Numbered from the stretch's first letter, positions 1 to 8,038 are shown. The stretch: 18,562 bases of DNA from Candidatus Brocadiaceae bacterium (GCA_024653795.1 JANLHY010000307.1:1-18562); one strand, 5' to 3'. Program-made: numbers and translations. Notes: generated by a model from the letters alone, not told the origin.

Positions 1-13
1 CCTCTGTGGCAAT

Positions 14-45
14 ATGTAGCGGCAATTCATGAATTGCCGCTACAT
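14..45. repeat. Perfect 32-bp palindrome (REP-like or terminator hairpin)
   Basis: The two arms, TGTAGCGGCAATTC and its exact reverse complement, meet at a central ATGAAT-like core, so the whole 32 bp reads the same on both strands. With a 2-nt offset the pairing extends outward through GCAAT/ATTGC (about 9-49). Palindromes of the form GTAG(G/C)GGCAATTC...GAATTGCC are familiar dispersed intergenic repeats in many bacterial genomes, so a REP-like element is likeliest. It could also end transcription of a gene left of the window. There is no clear T-run after it. Confidence 0.7.
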
Positions 46-59
46 TGCATAATAACCAC

Positions 60-451
60 ATTATTACTGGAATTTTTCAAAAAACTAAACTGTTACAAAA
101 ATTTAAGTTTTCGCAAGAGATTTGGCAATGTCTTAGGGTGGTAGATATTATTTGACGTGGTCAAATGAAGTTGTTATTATGCTTGCGCTGAAGCGGAGAT
201 CACAAACGCAATAGTTGGGCACAACTACGGGACTCACCAGGGCACATCTGACGACATTACTTGTGAACTCCTTTATGAGTGCACAAACCAAGCACCTTAA
301 CAAAAGGTCACAAAATGAGCCTGATTCAAGACTTTTTTGGCTTGCCTTCCAGTAATGACCTCCCATTGAAAACAGTATCGCCCCTTTTTCAAAAGATATC
401 AAACTTTCCTCCTTTTAAAAAATCTGTTTTAATAAAAACAAATAACCATTT
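60..451. other. Stretch without a recognisable gene
   Basis: No reading frame here has a convincing ribosome-binding site or family motifs. The longest open frame, on the minus strand, is Cys- and Ser-rich and unlike any family I know. On the minus strand AAAGGAG stands before an ATG near 266, but that frame closes after a few codons, so at most this is a decayed gene start. The strip just before 452 is AT-rich and may hold the promoter of the next gene, though no convincing -35/-10 pair was found. Confidence 0.4.
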
Positions 452-465
452 GGAGGTGATAAAAA

Positions 466-663
466 ATGTCAAAGCCAAACATCGTAACAATAGAACATCT
501 TGAGGTGAAAAAAAGCGATATCGAAAAAGTCAAAAAGATTTTCAGGATTAAAGACAATGCAGAGGCAATAAAAAAAGCCCTTGATGTAGCAACCGGAAAG
601 ATAGAACTTGAAAACATCTTTGAGAAATATAAAGGGACAAAGATGAAAAAAGTGTATGCTTAA
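466..663 (+). CDS. Small antitoxin-like protein (VapB/RHH type), orphan
   Basis: This gene encodes 65 residues. The ATG follows a strong ribosome-binding site, GGAGGTGAT (452-460), which fixes the start. Residues around 16-45 look like a small DNA-binding antitoxin with helical repeats (a KVKKIFRIKDNAEAIKKAL stretch), and the Lys-rich C-terminus (YKGTKMKKVYA) resembles VapB-type toxin-binding tails. In VapBC modules the PIN-domain toxin normally follows at once. Here the next gene, after about 60 bp, is another antitoxin, so the toxin is missing. The family call is inference from size and pattern. The gene itself is well supported by its ribosome-binding site and length. Confidence 0.7.
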   Translation: MSKPNIVTIEHLEVKKSDIEKVKKIFRIKDNAEAIKKALDVATGKIELENIFEKYKGTKMKKVYA

Positions 664-722
664 TTTGTAGATAAGTAATAATATTGTCATAATGTAAGAA
701 AAAATATTAATAGGAGGAAAAT

Positions 723-986
723 ATGCCAATTGCAATACTAACATCAAAAGGGCAGATGACAATACCGAAGGAGATAAGGAATGCCTTAAACCTGAAGCCT
801 TCTGAAAAGGTTATTATAGTTGTTGAGGGTGACCATGCTGTTATCAAACCCCTCAGGGGCAATATCCTTGATATTGGCGGCGCTGTACGAATAGCCGATA
901 AAGAAAAACCAATAGATTTTCACAAAATCAGAGCGGCGGTTAAAAAAAGAATCGCCAAAAAGAGAAGAACCGTAATTGAGTTGTAG
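723..986 (+). CDS. AbrB/MazE-type antitoxin, orphan
   Basis: This gene encodes 87 residues. The N-terminus (ILTSKGQMTIPKEIRNALNL, about residues 5-24) is the classic swapped-hairpin AbrB/SpoVT DNA-binding signature. It is followed by an acidic/basic C-terminal tail that in VapB-type antitoxins binds a PIN toxin. The AGGAGG site at 712-717 sets the ATG. Proteins of this type bind their own promoter and neutralise a VapC-like RNase encoded just downstream. No toxin follows: the gene runs directly into GAGTT-type low-complexity DNA. It is therefore an orphan or remnant module. Confidence 0.85.
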   Translation: MPIAILTSKGQMTIPKEIRNALNLKPSEKVIIVVEGDHAVIKPLRGNILDIGGAVRIADKEKPIDFHKIRAAVKKRIAKKRRTVIEL

Positions 987-1290
987 AGTGAAAGAGTTTT
1001 GGAGTTGAGAAGTTACCGACACAGTCTACTGTCACTGTTCACAGGTTCCTGACATTGTTCACAGACACCGACACTGATTACTGACTGCTGACTGCTGACA
1101 TCTGACAACGGATAACCGACACTGTTACTGATTACTGATACACTTTCCACTGACACTGTCAACAGGCAACTGTCAAAAACCACCGACACTGACACTTTCC
1201 TCTGACACTAAGTCTATGCTGATTGAAAAGACTGAAATAAGGATACCCTGTGAGAAACCCATGACACTGACCAATGACACTGTTACTATT
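978..1290. repeat. Degenerate low-complexity repeats: GAGTT octamers, then CACTGACA/CTGACTG units
   Basis: From about 978 to 1010 the DNA is built from degenerate 8-mers ending in GAGTT. From about 1014 to 1290 it switches to many variants of CACTGACA, CTGACTGCTGACTG and GACACTGTTACTG. All the latter lie in one orientation and are interrupted near 1210-1255 by unrelated sequence. The same two repeat families flank the four-helix-bundle genes at 10508 and 11958 and fill the cas2-cas4 gap, always outside the cas genes. The stretch 1290-1376 up to cas8b has no recognised feature beyond the cas8b ribosome-binding site, and I could not find a convincing promoter for the operon. Confidence 0.75.
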
Positions 1291-1376
1291 TGCGATGGAC
1301 GGGCAATCCGGGGGTTTTTCTGGAATATGTTTAGGAACAGGACGGAGTTTCATGGGCATAGGGGGGATGAAATAAT

Positions 1377-3086
1377 ATGCTTTCCTCAATAAGAGAAATC
1401 GGAGAGTTAGTTTCTACAAAGGCTATATCAAGTGACAGGCAGATTGAAGGGAAAATCCTTGCCATAGTCCTCAATGATGACAATTCAGCTTTTCAAGAGA
1501 TAGGGATTGAGGATTTTGATGTTGCGAAGATAAACCGCTATCTCTATAGGGATGGGGCAACTAAAGGCAATACCCCTGCGCCTGTTGCCCAGATTACAGA
1601 ACCTGATAAGACCTTCAATAAGAAAGTAAGGAAATGGCTGGCCGACTGCGAAACTCTGAGTGTCATTGAGGGTAAAGACCTTGAATTCTTAAGAGGGATT
1701 AATCAGGTTTTAAAAGACAATAATCCTGAAATCATTGCTGCTATAACCGGAAAAATAAACAACCTGAACCTGCCTAAAAAAGGTAAAAAATTCCTCACAG
1801 TCAAACTGGAAGGCGATAAAAAGTTTTTGGGCGATTACGATGTCTTTAAGAAAGCTGTTGATTATTTTGCCATTGAAAAAACAAAGAAATCATCTTCAAG
1901 CGGGAATGTTTGCTCTGTATGCGGGGAGAAAAAGGGAAATGTGTCAGCGAGGACTTTTGTCTATCAGTTTGATACTGATGACAAGCCTGGTTTTATCGCT
2001 GGTGGATTTAATCAGGACTCATATTGGAAAAACATCCCTGTCTGTGATGACTGTAGGGCTTTATTGAAGAAAGGCAGAGAATTTATTGATTCAAGACTCA
2101 ACTTTAAGTTTTACGGTTTAAGCTATTCCCTTATTCCACGCCTGCTCACAGGAAACGCAGATGTCCTTGAGGAGATTATAAACATCCTTTCAGACGCTGG
2201 ACAAACAGTATCATTGAAAAGCCGCATAAAGAAACGTATCACCGGCGATGAGAATGAAATCCTTGAGTTCCTTGCTGACAAAAAGGATGTGCTTACCCTC
2301 AACTTTCTATTTTTACAAAGACAGCAAAGCGCTGAGAGGATTTTGCTGCTCATCGAGGATGTCTTTCCGTCCAGAATTAGAGCCATCTTCAATGCAAAGG
2401 ATGAGGTTGACACAGCCTTTAATGAGGATTTTACTTTTGGCAGGATACGGACATTCTTTTCCAAATCTAACGAAGACAAGAGGGAGAGCGATTTAAATAA
2501 ATACTTCCTTGAAATAGTTGACTCAGTTTTTAAAGGCAGGAGGCTTGATTTTTCATTCTTGACAAAGTTCCACATGGCAGTCATCCGGAGGGAGTTTATC
2601 AACGAGGGATACTTTACTTTCAGGGTGAAAGATGCCATGATGAACACCATATTTTTTGAAAGGCTTGGACTAATAAACTTTGAGGAGGGGACGGACATGG
2701 AAGAAGGTTCATTTGACAGCATATTTTGCCGATATGGGAAATCTCTTAATTCGCCTGAAAAGCGGGGGATATTCCTGCTCGGCACATTGACCCAGATGCT
2801 TCTAAACAAGCAGTGGGCTGACCGAAAGGCAAAACCGTTTATGAAAAAACTGAAGTCTTTAAAGATGGACGAGAGGGATACCAAGGCTCTTTTGCCCGAA
2901 GTCCAGAACAAACTTGAGGAGTATGACTCCTTTGATACGGGCAAAAGGGCAATTGCATCAGAAGCCTCAAAATATCTTCTTGAGGCGGGGGATGGATGGA
3001 AGATGTCAGTTAATGAAATAAATTTCCATTTCGCTTGTGGAATGAACCTTACTGACGACATCGCAAAAGTTGTTTATCCAAAATAA
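1377..3086 (+). CDS. cas8b: Type I-B Cascade large subunit Cas8b (TM1802-like)
   Basis: This gene encodes 569 residues. The protein would be the large subunit of the type I-B Cascade complex, recognising the PAM and recruiting Cas3. Two CxxC pairs (C179/C182 in CSVCGEKKG and C223/C226 in VCDDC) form the zinc-binding element typical of the TM1802/Csh1-like Cas8b group, and the length fits that family. The ATG follows a G-rich site (AGGGGGGAT, about 1360-1368). It heads a + strand operon with cas7 (about 20 bp downstream), cas5, cas3 and cas6. An in-frame internal start near codon 441 probably yields the separate Cas11b small subunit. The C-terminal part is helical, as expected for the small-subunit-like region. 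The assignment is strong from the context and zinc motifs; the sequence of the family is otherwise poorly conserved. Confidence 0.9.
   Translation: MLSSIREIGELVSTKAISSDRQIEGKILAIVLNDDNSAFQEIGIEDFDVAKINRYLYRDGATKGNTPAPVAQITEPDKTFNKKVRKWLADCETLSVIEGKDLEFLRGINQVLKDNNPEIIAAITGKINNLNLPKKGKKFLTVKLEGDKKFLGDYDVFKKAVDYFAIEKTKKSSSSGNVCSVCGEKKGNVSARTFVYQFDTDDKPGFIAGGFNQDSYWKNIPVCDDCRALLKKGREFIDSRLNFKFYGLSYSLIPRLLTGNADVLEEIINILSDAGQTVSLKSRIKKRITGDENEILEFLADKKDVLTLNFLFLQRQQSAERILLLIEDVFPSRIRAIFNAKDEVDTAFNEDFTFGRIRTFFSKSNEDKRESDLNKYFLEIVDSVFKGRRLDFSFLTKFHMAVIRREFINEGYFTFRVKDAMMNTIFFERLGLINFEEGTDMEEGSFDSIFCRYGKSLNSPEKRGIFLLGTLTQMLLNKQWADRKAKPFMKKLKSLKMDERDTKALLPEVQNKLEEYDSFDTGKRAIASEASKYLLEAGDGWKMSVNEINFHFACGMNLTDDIAKVVYPK
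2682..2690 (+). promoter_or_regulatory. Internal ribosome-binding site within cas8b
   Basis: GAGGAGGGG lies 6 nt before an in-frame ATG at 2697. It is a better Shine-Dalgarno match, at better spacing, than that of cas8b itself. Position and frame suit independent translation of a small subunit from the 3' end of cas8b. Confidence 0.65.
2697..3086 (+). CDS. cas11b: Probable small subunit Cas11b from internal start in cas8b
   Basis: This is an in-frame internal product of cas8b, 129 residues starting MEEGSFDSIF and sharing the cas8b stop. It starts with ATG 6 nt after GAGGAGGGG. The predicted product is helical and Lys/Glu-rich, including a TLTQMLLNKQW stretch and a KKLKSLKMDERDTKALL stretch, and its size fits small subunits of about 110-150 residues that line the Cascade belly. 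Independent translation of Cas11 from an internal start in the large-subunit gene is established for type I-B, I-C and I-D systems. The annotation here is inferred from the internal ribosome-binding site, the frame and the position. No separate small-subunit gene exists elsewhere in the operon, which supports it. Confidence 0.65.
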   Translation: MEEGSFDSIFCRYGKSLNSPEKRGIFLLGTLTQMLLNKQWADRKAKPFMKKLKSLKMDERDTKALLPEVQNKLEEYDSFDTGKRAIASEASKYLLEAGDGWKMSVNEINFHFACGMNLTDDIAKVVYPK

Positions 3087-3108
3087 TCTTTCAAAGGAGG
3101 GTTAACCC

Positions 3109-4155
3109 ATGATAGAGACAATAAAAAACCGTTCAGAGATTTTGTTCCTTTATGATGTAACAGACGCCAACCCCAATGGCGACCCTGTAGATGAAAACAA
3201 GCCGAGAATAGACGAGGAGACAGGCAGAAACATTGTTACAGATGTGAGGCTTAAGAGGACGATAAGGGATTATCTGATAAACTTTAAAAATAAAGGGAAT
3301 GAAATCTTTGTAAAAGAAATCGTAGAAGAGGATGGGAAACAAAAAACAAGGGAAAAGAGGATTGAAGAAGAGGAAATAAAGACACTCAAAGATTCCGACA
3401 AACTGCTTAAATATCTTGATATAAGGCTTTTTGGCGCTACCATTGGATTAAAGGGCAGTAAGGGCAAAAAGAAAGAAGAAATTAAAGATAAAGATGAAGA
3501 TGGAAAGGGCACCTCTATAACATGGACAGGCCCGGTCCAGTTTAAGTTTGGAAGGTCTCTGCATAAAGTTAATTTAACTTTTGTTAAAGGGACAACAGTG
3601 ATGCCTTCTAAAGAAGGGGCTGCACAGGGAACCTTCACGGAGCGTTATGTCCTCCCCTATTCCCTCATCGCCTTTTACGGCATTGTGAATGAGAACGCGG
3701 CAAAGAGCCAGAAGATACCTTTAAAAGATGCAGACATAGATCTAATGCTTGAGGGTATATGGACCGGCACAAAAAATCTCATCACAGGCTCAAAGTTTGG
3801 TCAGATGCCCCGCGTGCTCATACAGGTGCTTTATAAAGAAGGGCAGAACTTCCACATCGGCGAACTGGACAAACACATCTCCATTACTTCAGACAAAAAC
3901 CATGAGGCAGTCAGGGATATAACAGAGGTGAAGATTGACATCACAAGTCTTGTGAATGCGCTGAATGCCAATAAGGATACGATTGAAAAGATAAGGCTCA
4001 TGGTTGATGGAAGAGTTCAGTTTGTAAAAGAGGTACATGAGGTGAAAGATGGAAAGGAAGTAATAAATAAACAGGACACAGATATTAAAACCGCTTTAAA
4101 AGCCGCTTTAAGCGAACCGACTGTTGAAGATCTTGTTTTTAAAGTAAAGGACTGA
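3109..4155 (+). CDS. cas7: Cascade backbone protein Cas7 (Csh2 family)
   Basis: This gene encodes 348 residues. The N-terminus has the Cas7 hallmark: FLYDVTDANPNGDP (about residues 13-26) followed by the RNIVTDVRLKRTIRDYL stretch, as in Csh2/DevR-type RAMP proteins. Several copies of Cas7 polymerise along the crRNA to form the backbone of the surveillance complex. A charged stretch near residues 70-130 (many Lys/Glu, including GSKGKKKEEIKDKDEDGKG) is a variable thumb-like insertion. The ribosome-binding site AAAGGAGGG lies just before the ATG, and the stop is one base from the cas5 start, so the two are likely translationally coupled. Nothing suggests damage. Confidence 0.95.
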   Translation: MIETIKNRSEILFLYDVTDANPNGDPVDENKPRIDEETGRNIVTDVRLKRTIRDYLINFKNKGNEIFVKEIVEEDGKQKTREKRIEEEEIKTLKDSDKLLKYLDIRLFGATIGLKGSKGKKKEEIKDKDEDGKGTSITWTGPVQFKFGRSLHKVNLTFVKGTTVMPSKEGAAQGTFTERYVLPYSLIAFYGIVNENAAKSQKIPLKDADIDLMLEGIWTGTKNLITGSKFGQMPRVLIQVLYKEGQNFHIGELDKHISITSDKNHEAVRDITEVKIDITSLVNALNANKDTIEKIRLMVDGRVQFVKEVHEVKDGKEVINKQDTDIKTALKAALSEPTVEDLVFKVKD

Positions 4156-4156
4156 T

Positions 4157-4900
4157 ATGAAGGTTTTAGTCTTTGACATTTGGGGAGATTACGGCCACTT
4201 TAAAAAGTTTTACACTACAAGCTCGCCCCTTACCTTTTCCTTTCCTCCTCCGCCCACCATTGCAGGCATTGTGGGCGCAATCTACGGGGCAGGTAAGGAT
4301 GAGTATTTAAAAATCTTCTCCCCTGACCAATGCCATCTGGCATTAAAGATTGTCTCCCCTGTAAAAAAGGTGAGGATGGGGATAAACCTGATAAACACCA
4401 AAGGAAACTACTGGCAGCCTGTGAAAAAGAAAAACCATGAGCCGAGAACACAGATCAGGACCGAGTTTTTAAAAGATACCTGTTTCAGGATATATCTTGC
4501 ACATGAGGATGATAATGTCTTTAATAAGCTATGTCAGTCTATCAAGGAACACAGGAGCGTCTATTCTGTCTCTCTGGGTTTAAGCGAACTATTAGCAGAC
4601 TTCAGGTTTGTTGACATCTATGAGGCAGAAGAATTACATGGCGGCAATGCGGAGTTGTCAACCCCAATAACAGAGGACAATCTTGTGGATGGCGGCCTGG
4701 AAATTGAATCGGACAGGAAATACTTTAAAGAAAAATTGCCCATCAGGATGAACACTGACAGGGTGGTAGAGATTTATGATGATGTGATTTATGAACCTGA
4801 CGGCAAAACCATCAAGGCAGTAGTAAAGACATATTGCAGGCTACATCCATTAAAACAAGGATTGAAACAACAAAATGGAGAAAACATCGCCTTCTTCTAA
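4157..4900 (+). CDS. cas5: Cascade subunit Cas5 (Cas5h type) with CRISPR-repeat-derived C-terminus
   Basis: This gene encodes 247 residues. The N-terminus (VLVFDIWGDYGHFKKFYTTS, then SPLTFSFPPPPTIAGIVGAI) is typical of Cas5h, with the glycine-rich PTIAGIVGAIYG helix start. Cas5 caps the 5' handle of the crRNA and contacts Cas8. The gene starts one base after cas7 and its end overlaps cas3 by 26 nt. The odd part is the C-terminus. Codons for HPLKQGLK (4844-4867) lie in an exact 23-nt match to the 3' portion of the CRISPR repeat (4846-4868), and the protein then ends in NGENIAFF, the usual hydrophobic type of Cas5 ending. The repeat-like segment is therefore read both as protein and, in the mRNA, as a possible Cas6 site. 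The family call is secure; the regulatory role is inference. Confidence 0.92.
   Translation: MKVLVFDIWGDYGHFKKFYTTSSPLTFSFPPPPTIAGIVGAIYGAGKDEYLKIFSPDQCHLALKIVSPVKKVRMGINLINTKGNYWQPVKKKNHEPRTQIRTEFLKDTCFRIYLAHEDDNVFNKLCQSIKEHRSVYSVSLGLSELLADFRFVDIYEAEELHGGNAELSTPITEDNLVDGGLEIESDRKYFKEKLPIRMNTDRVVEIYDDVIYEPDGKTIKAVVKTYCRLHPLKQGLKQQNGENIAFF
4846..4868 (+). promoter_or_regulatory. CRISPR-repeat fragment inside the cas5 3' end and cas3 leader
   Basis: These 23 nt are identical to repeat positions 15-37 (TCCATTAAAA through GGATTGAAAC), including the 8-nt handle ATTGAAAC. The 14 bases before it do not match the repeat. It contains AAGGA (4857-4861), the only Shine-Dalgarno-like sequence ahead of the cas3 ATG at 4875. 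Cas6 cutting at the handle boundary (between 4860 and 4861) would split that site and remove the end of cas5 from its stop codon. The sequence match is direct observation; cleavage and control are inference. Confidence 0.8.
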
Positions 4901-7214
4901 CTTATATTCTCACCCTGACAAACTGCTTGAAGACCATTTAACAGGGGTTTCAGGACTGATGGATTTATTTCTGTCTGAAAAACCTCAAAAAATCAGAGAT
5001 GAACTATCACGCCTCTGCTGCACCATTGCCCTTACCCATGATATTGGCAAGGCAACCTCTTGTTTTCAAAAATACCTTTTCTCTGATGACAGCGAAAGGC
5101 AGAGGCTGAAAGGCAGTGAAACAAATCACAGCCTCTTTTCTGGCCTATGCGCTTACCATCTTGCTAAAGAGATAAACAATGACAGTCTTTATCCCCTCTT
5201 TGCCTATATCACTGTAAGAAGACATCATGGCAATCTCATAGATGTCTCAGACGAAGTTTCAAACTTTGACAACAAAGATGCGGTATTGCTCCAAAGGCAG
5301 CTTGAAAGCATTGACGACACCGCCTTTGCCATTCTTGCCGATAAACTCTTTAAAGCAGGTCTTTCCCTCATGTTAGATAAAACCATCATATCCAAATGGA
5401 TAGACAACTTCAGCAAAGAAATAACTGCTTTTGGAAGGGTGTTAAGAAATCTAAATTCAACCTTAAAAAACTACATAACCCTTAACCTGCTTTACTCCCT
5501 TCTTCTTGATTCAGACAAGAGCGATGTGGTTGTTCAAGATCAGTCAGTCTTTAAAAGGAGGTGCGTTGAGGACAGAGACTGGGTTAAAAATTACATGGCT
5601 GCCGTCATTTTTCCACCTTCTCCAATAAACAGCCTCAGGACAAAGGCGTATCAAGAGGTTATGGAGAGAGAAACTAACATTAATGAGAGAATCTATTCCC
5701 TCAACCTCCCAACAGGTCTGGGCAAAACCCTCATATCCCTCTCCTTTGCCTTAAAACTCAAAGACCAGTTAAGAGCAGAGGGAGCAAATCCAAGAATTAT
5801 CTATGCCCTGCCTTTTTTGAGCGTCATTGATCAGAATTCAAAGGTCTTTGATGCAGTGATTAGAGCAAACGGCGTCGACCCTGATACCAGCGTCCTGCTC
5901 AAGCATCATCATCTTTCTGAGGTCTATTACAAAGACAGAGGCAGCGAGTTTGAGCCTGACGAGGCTAAGATACTAATAGAGGGCTGGAATGCAGAGATTA
6001 TTGTAACCACCTTTGTCCAGGTGTTTCATGCCCTCATCTCAAACAGTAACAGAAGTCTCCGCAAATTTCACCGGTTTGCAGATTCCATAATAATATTGGA
6101 CGAGGTGCAGTCCATCCCTGTAAAATACTGGCTGCTTATGAAGACCATTTTGAAAGAGATATCTGAGGCGCTTAACACACACATAATTCTTTCTACTGCA
6201 ACAGAGCCTCTTATATTTAGCAAAGACGAGACAATGCAGCTTGCAGACAGGGATTTTTACTTTGGCTCTCTGGACAGGATTACATTAATTCCCCTGCTAC
6301 ATACGCCTATGACCCTTGAGGAGTTGAGAGAAAACATAAGTCCGCAGGAGGCGAAGACATATCTTTATATCTTCAACACCATCACAACAGCAAGGAAATT
6401 TTACAGCCTGATAAAAGACAGCAGACTGCCCATAACCTATCTCTCCACTCATATAACGCCTGGGGAGCGGTTGAAACGCATAGAGGACATTAAAGAGGGA
6501 GGGTTTAAGGTTGTGGTCTCCACTCAGTTAGTAGAGGCAGGGGTTGATATAGACTTTGATGTGGTTGTGAGAGACATCGCACCCCTTGACTGCATTAACC
6601 AGTCTGCTGGCAGGTGCAACAGAAACGGCTTGAGCAAAGGGGTTGTCAAAGTGGTTGTATTGAAGGATGATAAGGATAAAAAATATGCCTACCGCGTCTA
6701 TGATCCTGTCCTGCTTGATATAACTGAAAAGGTTTTGTCTAAAAGACCACAAATTCGTGAGGCAGAGTTTTTACAACTGCTTGACGAATATTATGCCCTT
6801 ACCAATGAGAGAACCACCCAGTCAGGGTCAAGAGAAATAATTGCGGCTGTGGGCACGATGAAATATGATAGGGATGAGGGCGACGAAAGAAGATTATCTA
6901 TATCCGATTTCCGTCTAATAGAGAATGATTATCCCAAACGAGATGTGTTTATTGAAATTGACGAGGGGGCTGAAAGGGTCTGGATAGAATTTCAGCGGTT
7001 GAGAAATATAGAAAACAGGTTTTTAAGAAAACAGGCATTTGACTCTCTCAAGGCCGATTTTTACCGTTATGTAATATCCATACCAATCAATGTTGAAAAT
7101 ATTCCTCCGATGGTCGGTGAGCTTGGTTATGTGAAAAGGTCTCTTTTGCGCGATTATTATAATGAGGAGACCGGTTTTATAATTAAGGACGACCGATCTG
7201 TGGTAATCTGGTGA
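4875..7214 (+). CDS. cas3: Cas3 HD nuclease-helicase
   Basis: This gene encodes 779 residues and is the effector nuclease recruited by Cascade, unwinding and degrading target DNA. The HD nuclease half shows H13/H21, the H55-D56 pair in ALTHDIGKA and H117-H118 in VRRHHGN. The SF2 helicase half shows Walker A LPTGLGKT (about 278-285), motif II DEVQ (409-412), motif III STATEP (440-445), motif V QLVEAGVDID (551-560) and motif VI QSAGRCNRNG (576-585). All catalytic residues I could check are present and the length is normal for a single-chain Cas3. The start lies 26 nt inside the end of cas5, and its only ribosome-binding-like sequence is within the CRISPR-repeat fragment. Cas6 follows 4 nt after the stop. 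Confidence 0.95.
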   Translation: MEKTSPSSNLYSHPDKLLEDHLTGVSGLMDLFLSEKPQKIRDELSRLCCTIALTHDIGKATSCFQKYLFSDDSERQRLKGSETNHSLFSGLCAYHLAKEINNDSLYPLFAYITVRRHHGNLIDVSDEVSNFDNKDAVLLQRQLESIDDTAFAILADKLFKAGLSLMLDKTIISKWIDNFSKEITAFGRVLRNLNSTLKNYITLNLLYSLLLDSDKSDVVVQDQSVFKRRCVEDRDWVKNYMAAVIFPPSPINSLRTKAYQEVMERETNINERIYSLNLPTGLGKTLISLSFALKLKDQLRAEGANPRIIYALPFLSVIDQNSKVFDAVIRANGVDPDTSVLLKHHHLSEVYYKDRGSEFEPDEAKILIEGWNAEIIVTTFVQVFHALISNSNRSLRKFHRFADSIIILDEVQSIPVKYWLLMKTILKEISEALNTHIILSTATEPLIFSKDETMQLADRDFYFGSLDRITLIPLLHTPMTLEELRENISPQEAKTYLYIFNTITTARKFYSLIKDSRLPITYLSTHITPGERLKRIEDIKEGGFKVVVSTQLVEAGVDIDFDVVVRDIAPLDCINQSAGRCNRNGLSKGVVKVVVLKDDKDKKYAYRVYDPVLLDITEKVLSKRPQIREAEFLQLLDEYYALTNERTTQSGSREIIAAVGTMKYDRDEGDERRLSISDFRLIENDYPKRDVFIEIDEGAERVWIEFQRLRNIENRFLRKQAFDSLKADFYRYVISIPINVENIPPMVGELGYVKRSLLRDYYNEETGFIIKDDRSVVIW

Positions 7215-7218
7215 GCAT

Positions 7219-7923
7219 ATGGATATTCAAATCCTGAAACTGTTTATTGAGATTGACGGCAGGTTGCCAGCATCAGCCGCTGAGAAGATTAGGGGCTATT
7301 TGGGCAATCTCTTTTGGGACAATTCGTATGCCCATCAGCATGATGGAGAGGGCAGACCTATCTACCGATACCCAAAAGTGCAATATAAGACGCTTAACGG
7401 AGGGTGTCTTTTAATCAGTTTTGACGAGGGTAGGAAAATAACTGCAAAGGTGTTCAACGATGTAACATCAGTTAATATTGCAGGCGACTTTAAAGAAATC
7501 ATATCTAAAGGAATGGAAAACTATTCATCGCCTTTTGGCATTTCAGATAAGCATCTTCATTACTCCTTCCTTACCCCCTGGCTTGCCCTGAATGAGAGGA
7601 ATTATGGGCAATATCAGAAATTTGAAAGCTGGTCGAAGAAAAAGGGATTCCTGGAAAAGATATTAATCGGGAACATTATCTCCATGTCAAAGGGGCTTGG
7701 TTACACTGTCCCTGAACCTATTAAGGCAAATATCATAAATCTCAAAGAAATCAATACCTCCCTCAAAGGCAACCCCATGCTCGGTTTTCTTGGCACATTC
7801 TCAGCAAACTTTGAAATCCCCGACTACTGGGGCATTGGGAAATCGGTATCGAGGGGGTTTGGAACAATTAAACGAGTTGGAGAGTCTGAGACTTTGGGAG
7901 TTAGGAAGTTGAGAAGGTTTTAG
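7219..7923 (+). CDS. cas6: CRISPR RNA endonuclease Cas6
   Basis: This gene encodes 234 residues. It would cut the array transcript in each repeat, leaving the 8-nt ATTGAAAC handle. The C-terminal G-rich loop GIGKSVSRGFG (residues 205-215) is the Cas6 RAMP signature. The segment AHQHDGEGRPIYRYPKVQYK (about 38-57) is typical of this Cas6 branch, and H39 or H41 is a plausible catalytic histidine. It starts 4 nt after cas3. The last roughly 14 residues (GESETLGVRKLRRF) are encoded by GAGTT-type low-complexity DNA rather than conserved sequence, so the original stop was probably lost or replaced. Two ghosts of its 3' end, each followed by the same GAGTT repeats, occur downstream at 8378-8624 and 9665-9817. 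Confidence 0.92.
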   Translation: MDIQILKLFIEIDGRLPASAAEKIRGYLGNLFWDNSYAHQHDGEGRPIYRYPKVQYKTLNGGCLLISFDEGRKITAKVFNDVTSVNIAGDFKEIISKGMENYSSPFGISDKHLHYSFLTPWLALNERNYGQYQKFESWSKKKGFLEKILIGNIISMSKGLGYTVPEPIKANIINLKEINTSLKGNPMLGFLGTFSANFEIPDYWGIGKSVSRGFGTIKRVGESETLGVRKLRRF

Positions 7924-8038
7924 ATTTACGATTTTTGATTTATGAATTATGATTAATGTTTTGAGATTTGCAGTTTTTGATATTCCATAAATGATAGAAG
8001 GAATACTTAAAGAATTTTACAAGAGAGGAGATTTTTAA
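7924..8038. other. AT-rich degenerate repeat spacer after cas6
   Basis: Short variants of GATTTATGATT follow the cas6 stop. They may be a third low-complexity family in this locus. GAGAGGAG near 8024-8031 is the ribosome-binding site of the next gene. Confidence 0.4.

Noticed and set aside
148..402. Minus-strand open frame of 84 codons
   Set aside because: There is no ribosome-binding site at its start, the composition is odd (Cys/Ser-rich) and no family is recognised. At most it is a decayed remnant.
2123..3061. Long minus-strand open frame opposite cas8b
   Set aside because: It is antisense to a clearly conserved gene, Ser-rich and without motifs: a shadow of codon bias.
4846..4905. A second, one-repeat CRISPR array in cas5
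   Set aside because: Only the 3' part of one repeat is present and no second repeat follows, so it is not an array. It is treated as a possible regulatory site.
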